A DNA stretch of 49,286 nucleotides from Acidobacteriota bacterium (GTDB lineage Bacteria; Acidobacteriota; Aminicenantia; UBA2199): positions 1 through 49,286 of the forward strand of contig JAKLEC010000006.1 in NCBI GenBank assembly GCA_022711715.1. Reading direction: 5' to 3'. The position numbers were made by a program, and so were the translations under genes. Of the stretch, positions 1 to 9,480 are shown one piece after another. Every line of letters starts with the position of its first letter. The first letter of the stretch is position 1. A model generated the notes under the pieces. The model worked only from the letters and a program-made list of their open reading frames with translations, did no database searches and was not told the origin of the DNA.

Positions 1-943
1 TCAGCCCGGCGCTGTCGCCGTGGTCGTAGCGCAGCTCGCCGTTGGTGAGCGACGGGCACGCTTCGGGCTCCACGGCGATGAACTCGGTCTTTTTCTTCTC
101 CAGCAGCCTCCGGCGCAGGAAGGGAAAACCGAGGCCGGCGAAGTTGGAGCCGCCCCCCACGCAGCCGATGACCGTGTCGGGATCGAGCCCCAGGCCGGCC
201 ATCTGCTTTTCCGCCTCGAGCCCGATGACCGACTGGTGTAGCAGCACGGCGTCCAGCACCGAGCCGAGGGCGTATTTGCTCCCCGGGTTCTTCAGGACCG
301 TCTCCACCGCCTCGGCGATGGCGATGCCCAAGCTGCCGGGATGGTCCGGATCACGTTGGTAATAGGCCAGGCCGGCCTCTGTATTCGGACCGGGGCTCTC
401 CTCCACCCTGCCTCCCGACAGGTGCATCAGGATGCGCCGCCCCGGCTTCTGGCGGAAGCTGGCCCGCACCATGAAGACGCGCACCCCGACGCGGAAGCGC
501 GCGCCGGCATAGGCCAGGGCCGAGCCCCACTGGCCGGCGCCGGTCTCGGTGACGAGTTCGCGCACCCCCTCCTGGGAGGCGAGGTAGGCCTGCATCAGCG
601 CCGTGTTGAGCTTGTGGCTGCCCACGGGGCTGACCCCCTCGTACTTGTAAAAAATGTGCGCCGGCGTGTCCAGCGCCTTCCTCAGCACGCCGGCGTAGAC
701 CAGCGGCGTGGGGCGGTATTGGGAATACGCGGCGAACACCGCGGCCGGGATCGGCACGAAGCGCTCGCGGCTGGCCTCCTGGGCGATGAAGCCCTTGGGG
801 AAGATCGCCTCCAGCGCCGCCGGCTGCAGCGGCTCGCCGGTTCCGGGATGCAGGGGCGGCTTGGGCTGTTCCTGCAGGTCGGCCTTGATGTTGTAAAAGT
901 GGGTCGGCAAATGCTCATGTTTCCGCTCTGAAAACCGTTCCAT
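1..943 (-). CDS. trpB: TrpB2-type tryptophan synthase beta chain-like PLP enzyme (3' end cut by window)
   Basis: PLP enzyme expected to condense indole with serine to make tryptophan. The first 314 residues are present; the C-terminal part lies outside the window. The Schiff-base lysine is in the motif GSHKLN (K111). A catalytic glutamate sits in ETGAGQWG (E133) and the PLP phosphate-binding loop is GGGSN (263-267). The long N-terminus and the form of these motifs match the TrpB2 subfamily, which is usually not next to trpA, rather than classical TrpB1. The ATG at 941-943 has a strong AAGGAG ribosome site five bases upstream. The 330-base region upstream holds a Trp-rich leader ORF and a possible attenuator, which supports a role in tryptophan metabolism over another beta-replacement reaction. 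The family call is firm; substrate use is inferred. Confidence 0.93.
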   Translation of the reverse strand, partial: MERFSERKHEHLPTHFYNIKADLQEQPKPPLHPGTGEPLQPAALEAIFPKGFIAQEASRERFVPIPAAVFAAYSQYRPTPLVYAGVLRKALDTPAHIFYKYEGVSPVGSHKLNTALMQAYLASQEGVRELVTETGAGQWGSALAYAGARFRVGVRVFMVRASFRQKPGRRILMHLSGGRVEESPGPNTEAGLAYYQRDPDHPGSLGIAIAEAVETVLKNPGSKYALGSVLDAVLLHQSVIGLEAEKQMAGLGLDPDTVIGCVGGGSNFAGLGFPFLRRRLLEKKKTEFIAVEPEACPSLTNGELRYDHGDSAGL

Positions 944-982
944 GTTTTTCTCCTTGAAAATGTAGTTTTTTACGAAAAGGGG

Positions 983-1032
983 AAAAATGGGGATGAAGTT
1001 AGATTTTCAGGCGGACGGGGCCGCCCACCACC
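983..1032 (-). terminator. Possible trp attenuator hairpin
   Basis: Read on the minus strand, GGCGG (1021-1025) can pair with CCGCC (1010-1014) around a 6-base loop. GGTGGTG (1026-1032), which covers the tandem Trp codons, can pair at six of seven positions with CATCCCC (989-995). A then TTTTT (983-987) follow directly. This gives a terminator-like shape whose 5' arm would be covered by a ribosome stalled on the Trp codons. Folding energies were not computed. Confidence 0.4.
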
Positions 1033-1084
1033 AGGCGCGGAGCCAGGCAGAAGCGAGCGGCAGGAAACCCATGTCCATGCTCAT
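1007..1084 (-). CDS. Putative Trp-codon leader peptide upstream of trpB (trpL-like)
   Basis: A 25-codon ORF ending 63 bases before the trpB start. It contains four Trp codons, three of them consecutive (segment AWLRAWWWAA; W14, W18, W19, W20), and ends in TGA. Tandem Trp codons just ahead of a tryptophan synthase gene are the hallmark of ribosome-mediated attenuation leaders. The Trp codons overlap the 5' arm of a hairpin that precedes a T5 run. There is no convincing Shine-Dalgarno, but a possible promoter places the transcript start about two bases before the ATG. GGTGGTGGG can arise by chance in GC-rich DNA, so the case rests on the combination of position, Trp codons and the downstream structure. 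Confidence 0.6.
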   Translation of the reverse strand: MSMDMGFLPLASAWLRAWWWAAPSA

Positions 1085-1092
1085 GCGCACCA

Positions 1093-1121
1093 TCCATAAC
1101 ATAATCCGAGGTTCGGGTCAA
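1093..1121 (-). promoter_or_regulatory. Possible promoter for the trp leader/trpB
   Basis: TTGACC (1116-1121), a 17-base spacer, then TATGGA (1093-1098) on the minus strand. The -10 is weak. The predicted start near 1086 would put the leader ATG almost at the 5' end of the RNA. Confidence 0.3.
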
Positions 1122-1161
1122 GGCATGAAAGAGCTTCAGATTCGTGGAGATCCATGATCTT

Positions 1162-1257
1162 CGTAATTCGTGATTCGTAATTTGTAATTCGGAAGAAAAG
1201 CCGCACGCGTACGGCCTATGGCTGTTGCTAATTACGAATTACGTCTTACGAATCACG
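1162..1257. repeat. Inverted heptamer-unit element, CGTAATT type, copy 1
   Basis: The left arm has four 7-bp units (CGTAATT, CGTGATT, CGTAATT, TGTAATT; 1162-1189). The right arm has four inverse units (AATTACG, AATTACG, TCTTACG, AATCACG; 1230-1257). A 40-base centre separates them. The centre begins CGGAAGAAAAGCC, which on the other strand reads GGCTTTTCTTCCG, a core shared with the elements at 26027 and 45815. The copy lies just after the corA stop codon. The rest of the gap from 1122 to 1161 shows nothing recognisable. Confidence 0.8.
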
Positions 1258-1273
1258 ATCGCTCGTCAACGAT

Positions 1274-2341
1274 CTACAGCCAGTTTTTCTTTTTGAAGTA
1301 ACGCACCATGGCCGCGGCGGCGGCGACGATGATCAGCCAGAACAGCGGGTAGCTCCAGCGCCAGGGGATCTCGGGCATGTGCCGGAAGTTCATGCCGTAG
1401 ACGCCGGCCAGGAAGGTCAGGGGCATGAAGATGGTGGCGATGATCGTCAGCACCTTCATCACCTGGTTCATGCGGTTGCTGACCGAGGAGAGGTAGATGT
1501 CGAGCATGCCCGAGAGCATCTCGCGGTGGGTCTCGATGCTGTCGACGATGTGGATGGCATGGTCGTACAGGTCGCGCAGGAAGAGCTTGGTCGCCGGGCG
1601 GATCAGCTCCGACTCGCTCTTTTCCAGGGTGTTGATCACCTCGCGCAGCGGCCAGGCCGCCTTGCGCAGGAAGATCATTTCCCGCTTCAGGCGGTGGATC
1701 TGGTGCAGCGTCTCGGGCCCGGGATCGCTGACCAGCTCGTCCTCGAGCGCCTCGATGCGCTCGGCGAACTTCTCCATGATGGCGAAGTAATGGTCGATGA
1801 TGGTGTCGAGCAGCGAGTAGGCCAGGTAGTCGGGCCCCAGGCGGCGCAGTCGTCCCTTGCCGCTGCGGATGCGCTCGCGCAGGGGCTCGAACAGGTCGCC
1901 CTCGCGCCCCTCCTGCAGCGAGATCACGTAGCGGCGGCCGAAGATGAGGCTGACCTGCTCGGAGACGACCTCGAGCGTCCGGGGATCGAAGTCGAGCATC
2001 TTCAGCACGACGTAGATGTAGCCCTCCATGTCGTCGGTCTTGGGCCGCTGGTCGGTGTTGAGGATGTCCTCCAGGATCAGCGGGTGCAGGCCGTAGCACT
2101 GGCCGAGCCCCTCCAGCAGGGGGATGTCCTGCAGCCCCTCGATGTCGATCCAGGTCACCGACTCGGTGTCGCGGAAGGGGGCACAGTCGTCCAGCTTCGC
2201 CGGCGCCTTCTCGCGCACGCCGCCCTCGTCGTAGTCCATGATATGCACGCGCGTCTCGCCAACCCGGCGCGTGCCGACGTGCATCAGCGTCCCTGGCGGC
2301 AACCCCGCCTTGGCCGACCGTTTCTTTACCCGCTCCGCCAT
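1274..2341 (-). CDS. corA: CorA family magnesium/cobalt transporter
   Basis: Inner-membrane Mg2+/Co2+ channel, 355 residues. It has a large cytoplasmic N-terminal domain and two C-terminal membrane helices. The signature YGMNF lies at the end of the first helix, and the second helix ends in the usual basic tail (KKKNWL). ATG at 2339-2341 is preferred: GAGG lies five bases upstream. An in-frame GTG at 2347 would add two residues and overlap the upstream acetyltransferase stop. Only two bases separate it from that gene, so it is probably the last gene of the kamA operon, although no functional link to those enzymes is obvious. Confidence 0.95.
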   Translation of the reverse strand: MAERVKKRSAKAGLPPGTLMHVGTRRVGETRVHIMDYDEGGVREKAPAKLDDCAPFRDTESVTWIDIEGLQDIPLLEGLGQCYGLHPLILEDILNTDQRPKTDDMEGYIYVVLKMLDFDPRTLEVVSEQVSLIFGRRYVISLQEGREGDLFEPLRERIRSGKGRLRRLGPDYLAYSLLDTIIDHYFAIMEKFAERIEALEDELVSDPGPETLHQIHRLKREMIFLRKAAWPLREVINTLEKSESELIRPATKLFLRDLYDHAIHIVDSIETHREMLSGMLDIYLSSVSNRMNQVMKVLTIIATIFMPLTFLAGVYGMNFRHMPEIPWRWSYPLFWLIIVAAAAAMVRYFKKKNWL

Positions 2342-2343
2342 GG

Positions 2344-2838
2344 TCACCTCAGCCGCTTGACGTAGAGCACCTTGTCGTCGCCGGCGTCGTAGAAGTCCCT
2401 CATGACCGCCTCCTGGGCGTAGCCGCTGCGCAGGTAGAACTCGCGCGTCGGCCGGTACTGAGGCCGCCCCGACGTCTCCACCCAGACGGCGCGGCCGCCG
2501 GCGGCGGCGATGCGCTCCTCGGTGGCCCGCAGCAGCCGTCCGCCGATGCCCTGGCCGCGGCAGTCTTGGTGCACGACGATCCAGTACAGGTCGTAGCTGC
2601 CGCGGGTGCAGGCGATCTCGCCGTAGCAGCTGTAGCCCACGGCCAGGCCGTCCCGCTCGGCGAAGAGGAATAGGTAGCCGCTCCCCATTCCGTCGCGCAG
2701 CCGTTCCTCCACCAGCTCCACGGCCACGGCGACCTCATGATCGTGGAAGAATCCCGTCGAGGAGACGATCTCGCCGACGCGGGCGGCGTCGCCGGGGCGC
2801 ACCTCCTCGCGGAACGTCAGCGCGTCCGGCCGGGTCAT
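2344..2838 (-). CDS. GNAT family N-acetyltransferase
   Basis: 164-residue acetyl-CoA-dependent acetyltransferase. The acetyl-CoA pyrophosphate loop is visible as CRGQGIGGRLL (R/Q-x-x-G-x-G/A motif), followed by the usual helix. The C-terminal part has REFYLRSGY, typical of motif B. Its ATG overlaps the stop of the upstream ATP-grasp gene (ATGA), so the two are translationally coupled. In the N-epsilon-acetyl-beta-lysine pathway a lysine 2,3-aminomutase (AblA) works with a GNAT enzyme (AblB). By analogy this enzyme may acetylate the product of KamA and the two ligases. The family call is firm; the substrate is inference from context. Confidence 0.88.
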   Translation of the reverse strand: MTRPDALTFREEVRPGDAARVGEIVSSTGFFHDHEVAVAVELVEERLRDGMGSGYLFLFAERDGLAVGYSCYGEIACTRGSYDLYWIVVHQDCRGQGIGGRLLRATEERIAAAGGRAVWVETSGRPQYRPTREFYLRSGYAQEAVMRDFYDAGDDKVLYVKRLR

Positions 2839-3836
2839 GGGTTCCTCCCGGCACCGCCGGGCCGCGCCAGGCAGTCGGCGACGATGCGCTCCACCATCCG
2901 CGTGTACGAGAGGCCGGCGCGCCCGGCGGCGGCGAAGAAGCCGCTGTCGGGCGAGAGACAGGGGTTGCTGTTGATCTCCAGCACCCAGGGGCGCCCGTGA
3001 ACGTCGACGCGGAAGTCGACGCGGGCGTAGCCGCCCAGGCCGAAGCGCTCCCAGCAGCGGCGCGCGACCGCGCCCAGCTCCTCGACCAGGGGCCGGTCGG
3101 AGGCGGCGAAGTCGAAGCCGCGCTGGGTGTGGGCGTACTCGAACGAGTCCTCCTCCCACTTGGCGCGGAAGTCGACGATGCGCAGCTTGCCCTCGGGATA
3201 GTCGACGAAGCGCATCTCCGCCGGCGGCAGCAGCTCGCCGGCCAGCAGCGCCTGGTTGAACTCGCGCCCCTCGACGTAGAGCTCGGCGAAGAAGCCGCCG
3301 CGGCCGAGGTTTTTGCCCGCCAGCGCCGCGGCCAGGGCGGCGGCGTCGGCGGCACGGACGACGGAATCCTCGGCGAACCAGTTGGAGGCGTGTTCCCAGG
3401 CCGACTTGAGGATGTAGGTGCCGGCGGCGAACTCCCCCGCCGGCTCGCCGCCGGGCTCCTGCCAGGGCGGCGTGGCCACGCCCGCCTGCTGGAACAGCCG
3501 TTTGCTCAGCAGCTTGTTGGAGGTGACGAACACGGCCTCCTGGCCGCTGCCGGTGTAGCGCAGCCCCAGGTGGTCGAGCAGCGCCGGCGCCAGGTGCACC
3601 AGGCGGCCGTCGCCGGCGACCGACTCCACCAGGTTGAAGACGAAGAGCGGCCGCAGCCGGCGCAGGACGCGCAGCGCCCGCTCCACGTCGAGCGAGAAGG
3701 GGACGACGCGCACGCGGTAGCCCAGCTCGGCGAGCGAACGGCGCACCGCCTCCACCTGGACCAGCACGTCCAACTCGTCCTTGGGCGAGTCCGGGCCGAC
3801 CTGGTTGTGCAGGATGACCGCGCTGGCGCCGCTCAC
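2835..3836 (-). CDS. ATP-grasp ligase, D-Ala-D-Ala ligase-like (second of two)
   Basis: 333-residue member of the ATP-grasp superfamily, which forms amide bonds through an acyl-phosphate. Supporting motifs are an ATP-binding lysine in YILKSAW, the REFNQALL strand, ARVDFRVD, and the metal-binding ending LEINSNPCLSP. The usual Ddl ATP-grasp P-loop is replaced by WEHASNWF, so this is a divergent member and probably not a cell-wall Ddl. The start is GTG at 3834-3836, overlapping the previous stop (GTGA), with GGGAGG eight bases upstream. Together with its partner ligase it could join a beta-amino acid to another amino acid. Substrates cannot be read from the sequence. Confidence 0.85.
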   Translation of the reverse strand: MSGASAVILHNQVGPDSPKDELDVLVQVEAVRRSLAELGYRVRVVPFSLDVERALRVLRRLRPLFVFNLVESVAGDGRLVHLAPALLDHLGLRYTGSGQEAVFVTSNKLLSKRLFQQAGVATPPWQEPGGEPAGEFAAGTYILKSAWEHASNWFAEDSVVRAADAAALAAALAGKNLGRGGFFAELYVEGREFNQALLAGELLPPAEMRFVDYPEGKLRIVDFRAKWEEDSFEYAHTQRGFDFAASDRPLVEELGAVARRCWERFGLGGYARVDFRVDVHGRPWVLEINSNPCLSPDSGFFAAAGRAGLSYTRMVERIVADCLARPGGAGRNP

Positions 3837-4810
3837 CGGGGCAGCCTCCCGAGCGCCGAGGCCATGATGCGCCCGATCAGCTCGTCGTAGGGGATGCCGC
3901 GCAGCCGGCAGATGATGGGCAAGTCGGAATGGCTGGGGTTCAGGCCGGCCAGCGGGTTGACCTCGATGAAGTTCACCGCGCCGCGGCCGTCCATCTTGAC
4001 GTCGACGCGGCCGCCGTCCAGGCAGCCCAGCCCGCGCCAGGCGCGCAGGGCGACGTCGGCACAGGCGGCGGCCTCCCGACCGGAGGCCAGGGCGTACTGC
4101 ACCCGCTCCTCGTACTGCTCCTTGTTGACGTAGGAGTAGGCGTTGGCCTCGGCCTCGTCGTTCAGCAGGACCTCCATCGTGCCCACCACCTCGGCGTCGG
4201 CGCCGCTGCCGGTGATGCCCACGGTGAACTCGCGCCCCGGCAGGTAGGTCTCCACCAGCACCGGCTGGCGGAAGCGCTCCAGCAGCGCGGCGCACACCTC
4301 GACGAGCTGCGGGCGGGAATCGACCTTCGAGCGGGCGTCGATGCCCTTGCCCGTCCCCTCGGCCAGGGGCTTGGCGAACAGGGGAAAGGGCAGGTCGACG
4401 CGGCCGGCGTCCCCGGGCGCGGCGACGACGGCGAAGTCGGGCGTGGGCACGCCGAAGGCGCGCACCACCGTCTTGGTCAGGGCTTTGTCCAGGGCCAGGG
4501 CCAGGATGAGCGGCCCGGAGAAGGTATAGGGGATCTGGTAGGCGTCGAGCAGGGCCGGCACCTGCGCCTCGCGGCCCAGGCCGAACATGCCCTCGCAGAT
4601 GTTGAAGACCATGCCCCAGCGCTCGCCGGCGGCCAGCCGCCCCACCAGGGCCTTGACGTTGCCGATGCGCCGCGTCTCGTGCCCCAGCGCGCGCAGCGCC
4701 GTCTCGATGCCCTCGACGGTGTCGGGGCGGTCGAACTCCGCCGTCTCCTCGCGGCCGTAGCCGGCGTCGAGATAGTCCTGCCTCAGGTCGTAGGTCATGC
4801 CGATGATCAT
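3833..4810 (-). CDS. ATP-grasp ligase, D-Ala-D-Ala ligase-like (first of two)
   Basis: 325-residue ATP-grasp ligase closer to Ddl than its neighbour. It shows the glycine-rich ATP loop FAKPLAEGTGKGI, REFTVGITG, GRVDVKMD and the Mg-binding segment IEVNPLAGLNPSHSDLP. N-terminally it has an NICEG motif like that of Ddl enzymes. ATG at 4808-4810 has GGAG five bases upstream. It lies 82 bases after kamA and overlaps the next ligase by four bases. Two tandem ligases beside an aminomutase and an acetyltransferase point to a small non-ribosomal peptide or modified amino acid rather than peptidoglycan. Cell-wall synthesis cannot be excluded from sequence alone. Confidence 0.87.
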   Translation of the reverse strand: MIIGMTYDLRQDYLDAGYGREETAEFDRPDTVEGIETALRALGHETRRIGNVKALVGRLAAGERWGMVFNICEGMFGLGREAQVPALLDAYQIPYTFSGPLILALALDKALTKTVVRAFGVPTPDFAVVAAPGDAGRVDLPFPLFAKPLAEGTGKGIDARSKVDSRPQLVEVCAALLERFRQPVLVETYLPGREFTVGITGSGADAEVVGTMEVLLNDEAEANAYSYVNKEQYEERVQYALASGREAAACADVALRAWRGLGCLDGGRVDVKMDGRGAVNFIEVNPLAGLNPSHSDLPIICRLRGIPYDELIGRIMASALGRLPR

Positions 4811-4892
4811 GTTCGTTTGCTCCGCTTCGCGGCCAGGTAGATTGTATGCCGGGACGGCCCGGGATGCAAGCGGGGGGGCCTTCCGGTGACGG

Positions 4893-6218
<1,326 letters not shown>

Positions 6219-6243
6219 TTTGCGTTCCTCCGCTTCGATTCCG

Positions 6244-6271
6244 ATTATAATCCAGTTTTCACCCCTGTCAA
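6244..6271 (-). promoter_or_regulatory. Consensus sigma-70-type promoter for the kamA operon
   Basis: TTGACA (6266-6271), a 16-base spacer and TATAAT (6244-6249), both hexamers perfect, on the minus strand. The predicted start near 6237 leaves a leader of about 19 bases that contains the GGAGG of kamA. Confidence 0.8.
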
Positions 6272-6315
6272 GAGAAAATATTTTCGCGGGGAATTTTTTC
6301 CGGTTCGCGGCGCCT

Positions 6316-8052
6316 TCAGTCCCCGGCTGCCGGCGGTAGGGTGACGGTGAACTCCGTGCCCTCCCCCGGCGCGCTGGTCACGTCGATGCGGCCGCCGTGC
6401 AGGCGCACGATATGCTTGACGATGGACAGGCCCAGGCCGGTGCCGCCGCTCCGGCGCGATCGGGCCTTGTCCACCACGAAGAAGCGCTCGAAGATCCGCG
6501 GCAGATCCTCGGCGGGGATGCCGATGCCGCTGTCGCGGACCGTGATGGCCAGGCCGCCCTCGTCGCGGCGCAGGCGGACGAAGGCCCCGCCCTGCTCCGT
6601 GTAGCGCAGAGCGTTGTCCAGCAGGTTGATCAACATCTGCTCCAGGCGGTAGCGGTCGCCCATGAAATCCATGGCGGCGAGATCAGCGGGGAGGGACACC
6701 TGCAGGCTCAGGTTCTTCCCGGCGAACTTTCTCTCGAACAGCACGCGGACGCCGGTCAGCAGCTCCTGCCAGTCGATGACCTCCCGGCGCAGGGCGATGC
6801 CTTTTTCCTCCAGCTCCGCCAGCGCCAGCAGGTCCTGGGTGAGCTCGATCAGGCGATCGGCGTGGCGCAGGATGATGTCCAGGTATTTCCTGGCGTCGCC
6901 GCTGGCCTCCTCGGCCAGGGTCTCGGCGAAGCCCTTGATGGCGGTGAGCGGGGTGCGCAGCTCGTGCGACACGTTGGCCACGAAGTCCTTCTTCTCCTTT
7001 TCCAGGTGCCTGGAGGCGGACAGGTCGTGGAAAGTGACCACGGTGCCGCCGGGGGCGGGCAGCGGCGACAGCGAGGCCAGGTAGGTCCGACCGTTGATCT
7101 CCACCTCGCTGCGGATGTCCTGCTTCGCCGCCCGGCGGACCAGGTCGGCGAATTCGGCGCTGCGCAGCATTTCCCAATAGGGGCGGCCGAGCGGATCCGC
7201 CACTCCGACCAACTGGCTGAACCTCGGCCCGGCGCGCGCCACGCGCTCCTGGGCGTCGATCACCAGCAGGCCGTCCGATGCCGACCCCAGAATGGCCTCC
7301 AGCTCGTGCTGGCTGCGCTCCAGGCCGTTCAAGGCGGCCAGCTGGCGGTCGGCCATGGCGTTGAACTCGGCGGCCAGCTCCCCCAACTCGTCGCGTCGGC
7401 GCACCGGCACGTGGCCGCGCCAGCGGCCGCCGCCGAAGTCGCGGGCCGCCCGCGCCAGCTCGCGGATGGGGCGGGTCAGGTTGCGCGACAGGGCGAGCGA
7501 GGCCAGGAAGGAGACGGCCAGCAGCGCCAGCAGCAGCACGAAAACCCGCTGGCGCCAGAAGACGAACATCTGGTCGATGTCGCGGGCGAACAGGCTCAGG
7601 CGCAGGGCGGCGACGGTCGCGCCGCCGGTCCGCAGCGGCAGGGCGTGGTACAGCATGCGCTCGCGCAGGGTGAAGCTGAAGTGGGTCTCGGAGCGGGGCC
7701 TTCCCGAGAGGGCGGCGGCGATCTCGGGGCGGTCGGCATGGTTCTGCATGGCGGCGGGATCCTTCTGCGAATCGGCCAGGACGCGCCCGCGCGGGTCGAT
7801 GACGGTCAGGCGCAGCCCTGCCTGGCGCCCTTTTTCCTTGATGAAGTCGTCCAGCGTCCCCTCGCCGCCGAACGGCCAGGCAGCGGCCAGCTCGGCGCCG
7901 AGCAGGCCGCCCATCCGCGCCAGCGCCTCCTGCTGGCTGCGCAGGTAGAAGGTGCGGGCGCGGCCCACGACCAGGGCGTAGAAGGCCAGGCTCAGCAGCA
8001 CGCTGAGCAGGAAGAACCCGGCGAAAAACTTCCAGAATATCCTGTGCTTCAT
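6316..8052 (-). CDS. phoR: Phosphate-type sensor histidine kinase PhoR
   Basis: 578-residue membrane histidine kinase. TM1 is at about 9-30, a periplasmic region at 31-168, and TM2 at about 169-188. A HAMP domain, a PAS domain (about 245-345), a HisKA domain with VSHELRTPLT (H363) and an HATPase_c domain follow. The N box (INLLDNALRY), G1 box (DSGIGIP) and G2 box (GGTGLGLS) are all intact. Its ATG overlaps the phoB stop (ATGA). The place at the end of a porin-pst-phoU-phoB operon identifies it as the PhoR partner that controls PhoB in response to phosphate, working through the Pst transporter and PhoU. Confidence 0.93.
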   Translation of the reverse strand: MKHRIFWKFFAGFFLLSVLLSLAFYALVVGRARTFYLRSQQEALARMGGLLGAELAAAWPFGGEGTLDDFIKEKGRQAGLRLTVIDPRGRVLADSQKDPAAMQNHADRPEIAAALSGRPRSETHFSFTLRERMLYHALPLRTGGATVAALRLSLFARDIDQMFVFWRQRVFVLLLALLAVSFLASLALSRNLTRPIRELARAARDFGGGRWRGHVPVRRRDELGELAAEFNAMADRQLAALNGLERSQHELEAILGSASDGLLVIDAQERVARAGPRFSQLVGVADPLGRPYWEMLRSAEFADLVRRAAKQDIRSEVEINGRTYLASLSPLPAPGGTVVTFHDLSASRHLEKEKKDFVANVSHELRTPLTAIKGFAETLAEEASGDARKYLDIILRHADRLIELTQDLLALAELEEKGIALRREVIDWQELLTGVRVLFERKFAGKNLSLQVSLPADLAAMDFMGDRYRLEQMLINLLDNALRYTEQGGAFVRLRRDEGGLAITVRDSGIGIPAEDLPRIFERFFVVDKARSRRSGGTGLGLSIVKHIVRLHGGRIDVTSAPGEGTEFTVTLPPAAGD

Positions 8053-8762
8053 GGTTCGACCTTGTAGCCCACTCCGCGGATGTTCTTGATCAGCGCGCCC
8101 GCCGGCCCGAGCTTCTCGCGCAGGTGGCGAATATGGACGTCGACGGTGCGGTCGATGACGTCCTTTTCGTCGCCCCACAGGGTGTCGAGGATCTTCTCGC
8201 GGGTGAACACCCAGCCGGGGTTGCGGCTGAGGATGAGCAGGATGGAGAACTCGGTGGCCGTCAGCGGCGCCGGCTGGCCGTTCACCAGCGCCGCGTGGCG
8301 CGCCGGGTCGATCGCCAGCGCGTCGCCGACGCGGATCAAGCCCTCGGCGCCGTCGCCGGACGCGTGCGAGCGGCGCAGAATGGCCTTGACCCGTGCCACC
8401 AGTTCGGCCGGTGAAAAGGGCTTGACCAGGTAGTCGTCGCCGCCGTATTCCAGCCCGAGCACGATGTCGGCCTTTTCTCCCCGCGCCGTCAGGATCAGGA
8501 TCGGCAGCGCGTTGGTGCGCGCGTCGCGCTTCAGTTCCTTGCAGATTTCCAGCCCGTCGCCGTCGGGCAGCATCAAATCCAGGACCAGCAGGTCGGGGAG
8601 CTGCTTGCCCAGGTACTGCAGCAGCGGCCGGGCAGCGGGGAAGGCGCGCACGGCGAAGCCGGCGCGCGTCAGGTGCAGGGCGATCAGGTCGCGGATGTCG
8701 GTCTCGTCGTCGACGACGGCGACTACGCCCTTGGCCGGCGGCGCCTTCCTCGTCTCGCTCAT
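8049..8762 (-). CDS. phoB: Phosphate regulon response regulator PhoB
   Basis: 237-residue OmpR/PhoB-type regulator. The receiver has an acidic pocket (VVDDE), the phosphoacceptor D62 in VLDLMLPDGDG, and the conserved lysine in YLVKPFSPAEL. A winged-helix DNA-binding domain follows (recognition region VIDRTVDVHIRHLREKLG). It is expected to bind the 11-bp TTAAC direct repeats found upstream of the porin operon, the arsenate reductase gene and pstS2. It lies 41 bases after phoU and overlaps phoR by four bases. Confidence 0.95.
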   Translation of the reverse strand: MSETRKAPPAKGVVAVVDDETDIRDLIALHLTRAGFAVRAFPAARPLLQYLGKQLPDLLVLDLMLPDGDGLEICKELKRDARTNALPILILTARGEKADIVLGLEYGGDDYLVKPFSPAELVARVKAILRRSHASGDGAEGLIRVGDALAIDPARHAALVNGQPAPLTATEFSILLILSRNPGWVFTREKILDTLWGDEKDVIDRTVDVHIRHLREKLGPAGALIKNIRGVGYKVEP

Positions 8763-8803
8763 GCGCTCCTCACTCCCCTGCGGCCGGACAAGGGGCGGCC
8801 GGC

Positions 8804-9466
8804 TCAGATCGCCTCATGGCGGTGGCGGACGATACTGCCCTCGATCATGTAGATAACGTCCTCGGCGATGTTGGTGGCATGGTCGGCGATGCGTTCCAGG
8901 TGGCGGCTGACGCGCAGGTATTCGATCAGCTGGTCGGCCTGGTCCGGGTGCTTCTTGATCTCATCCTTCAGGCGCACGAACAGGTTATGGACCATCTCGT
9001 CGATGGCGTCGTCGGAGTGGCACACCTTGTGCGCCAACGGCGCATCCAGGCGCACCAGGGCGTCCAGGGAGGAGCGCAGGGCCTCCTGCACGAGCCGGCA
9101 CAGGGGCGCAAAGTCGACGGGATCGCCGGGCAGGGCCAGCGGCGAGACGCGCAGCGAGCGCTCGGCGATATTGACCGCCTCGTCGCCGATGCGCTCCAGG
9201 TCGTTGTTGATCTTCAGCACGGCGATGATGAAACGCAGGTCGACGGCCACCGGCTGGTGCAGGGCCAGGATCTTGAGGCACTCCTCCTCGGTGTCGACCT
9301 CCCACTGATCGGCCTGGTCGTCGACCCCCAGCACCTGGCGGGCCAGGTCGGCATCCCTGGCCTGGATGGAGCGGATGGCGTCCCCCAGGTTCTTCTCGAT
9401 CATGCCGCCGTATAGGGTGATGCGCTTCTTCAGCTTCTCGATCTCGGTCTGCAGGTGCACAGCCAT
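8804..9466 (-). CDS. phoU: Phosphate signalling protein PhoU
   Basis: 220-residue two-domain helical bundle. Each half carries a PhoU metal-binding-type motif: NNDLERIGDEAVNIAE in the first domain and SRHLERIADHATNIAEDV in the second. PhoU links the Pst transporter to PhoR and represses the Pho response when phosphate is plentiful. It sits 14 bases after pstB1. The length is normal. Two other proteins in this block, the DUF47 protein and the C-terminus of the Na/Pi cotransporter, carry related helical motifs. Confidence 0.96.
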   Translation of the reverse strand: MAVHLQTEIEKLKKRITLYGGMIEKNLGDAIRSIQARDADLARQVLGVDDQADQWEVDTEEECLKILALHQPVAVDLRFIIAVLKINNDLERIGDEAVNIAERSLRVSPLALPGDPVDFAPLCRLVQEALRSSLDALVRLDAPLAHKVCHSDDAIDEMVHNLFVRLKDEIKKHPDQADQLIEYLRVSRHLERIADHATNIAEDVIYMIEGSIVRHRHEAI

Positions 9467-9480
9467 GGTGACCTCCTTGC

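Noticed and set aside
1-943. Truncated trpB pseudogene
   Set aside because: The frame is open to the window edge with all motifs intact, so the missing C-terminus is a window effect.
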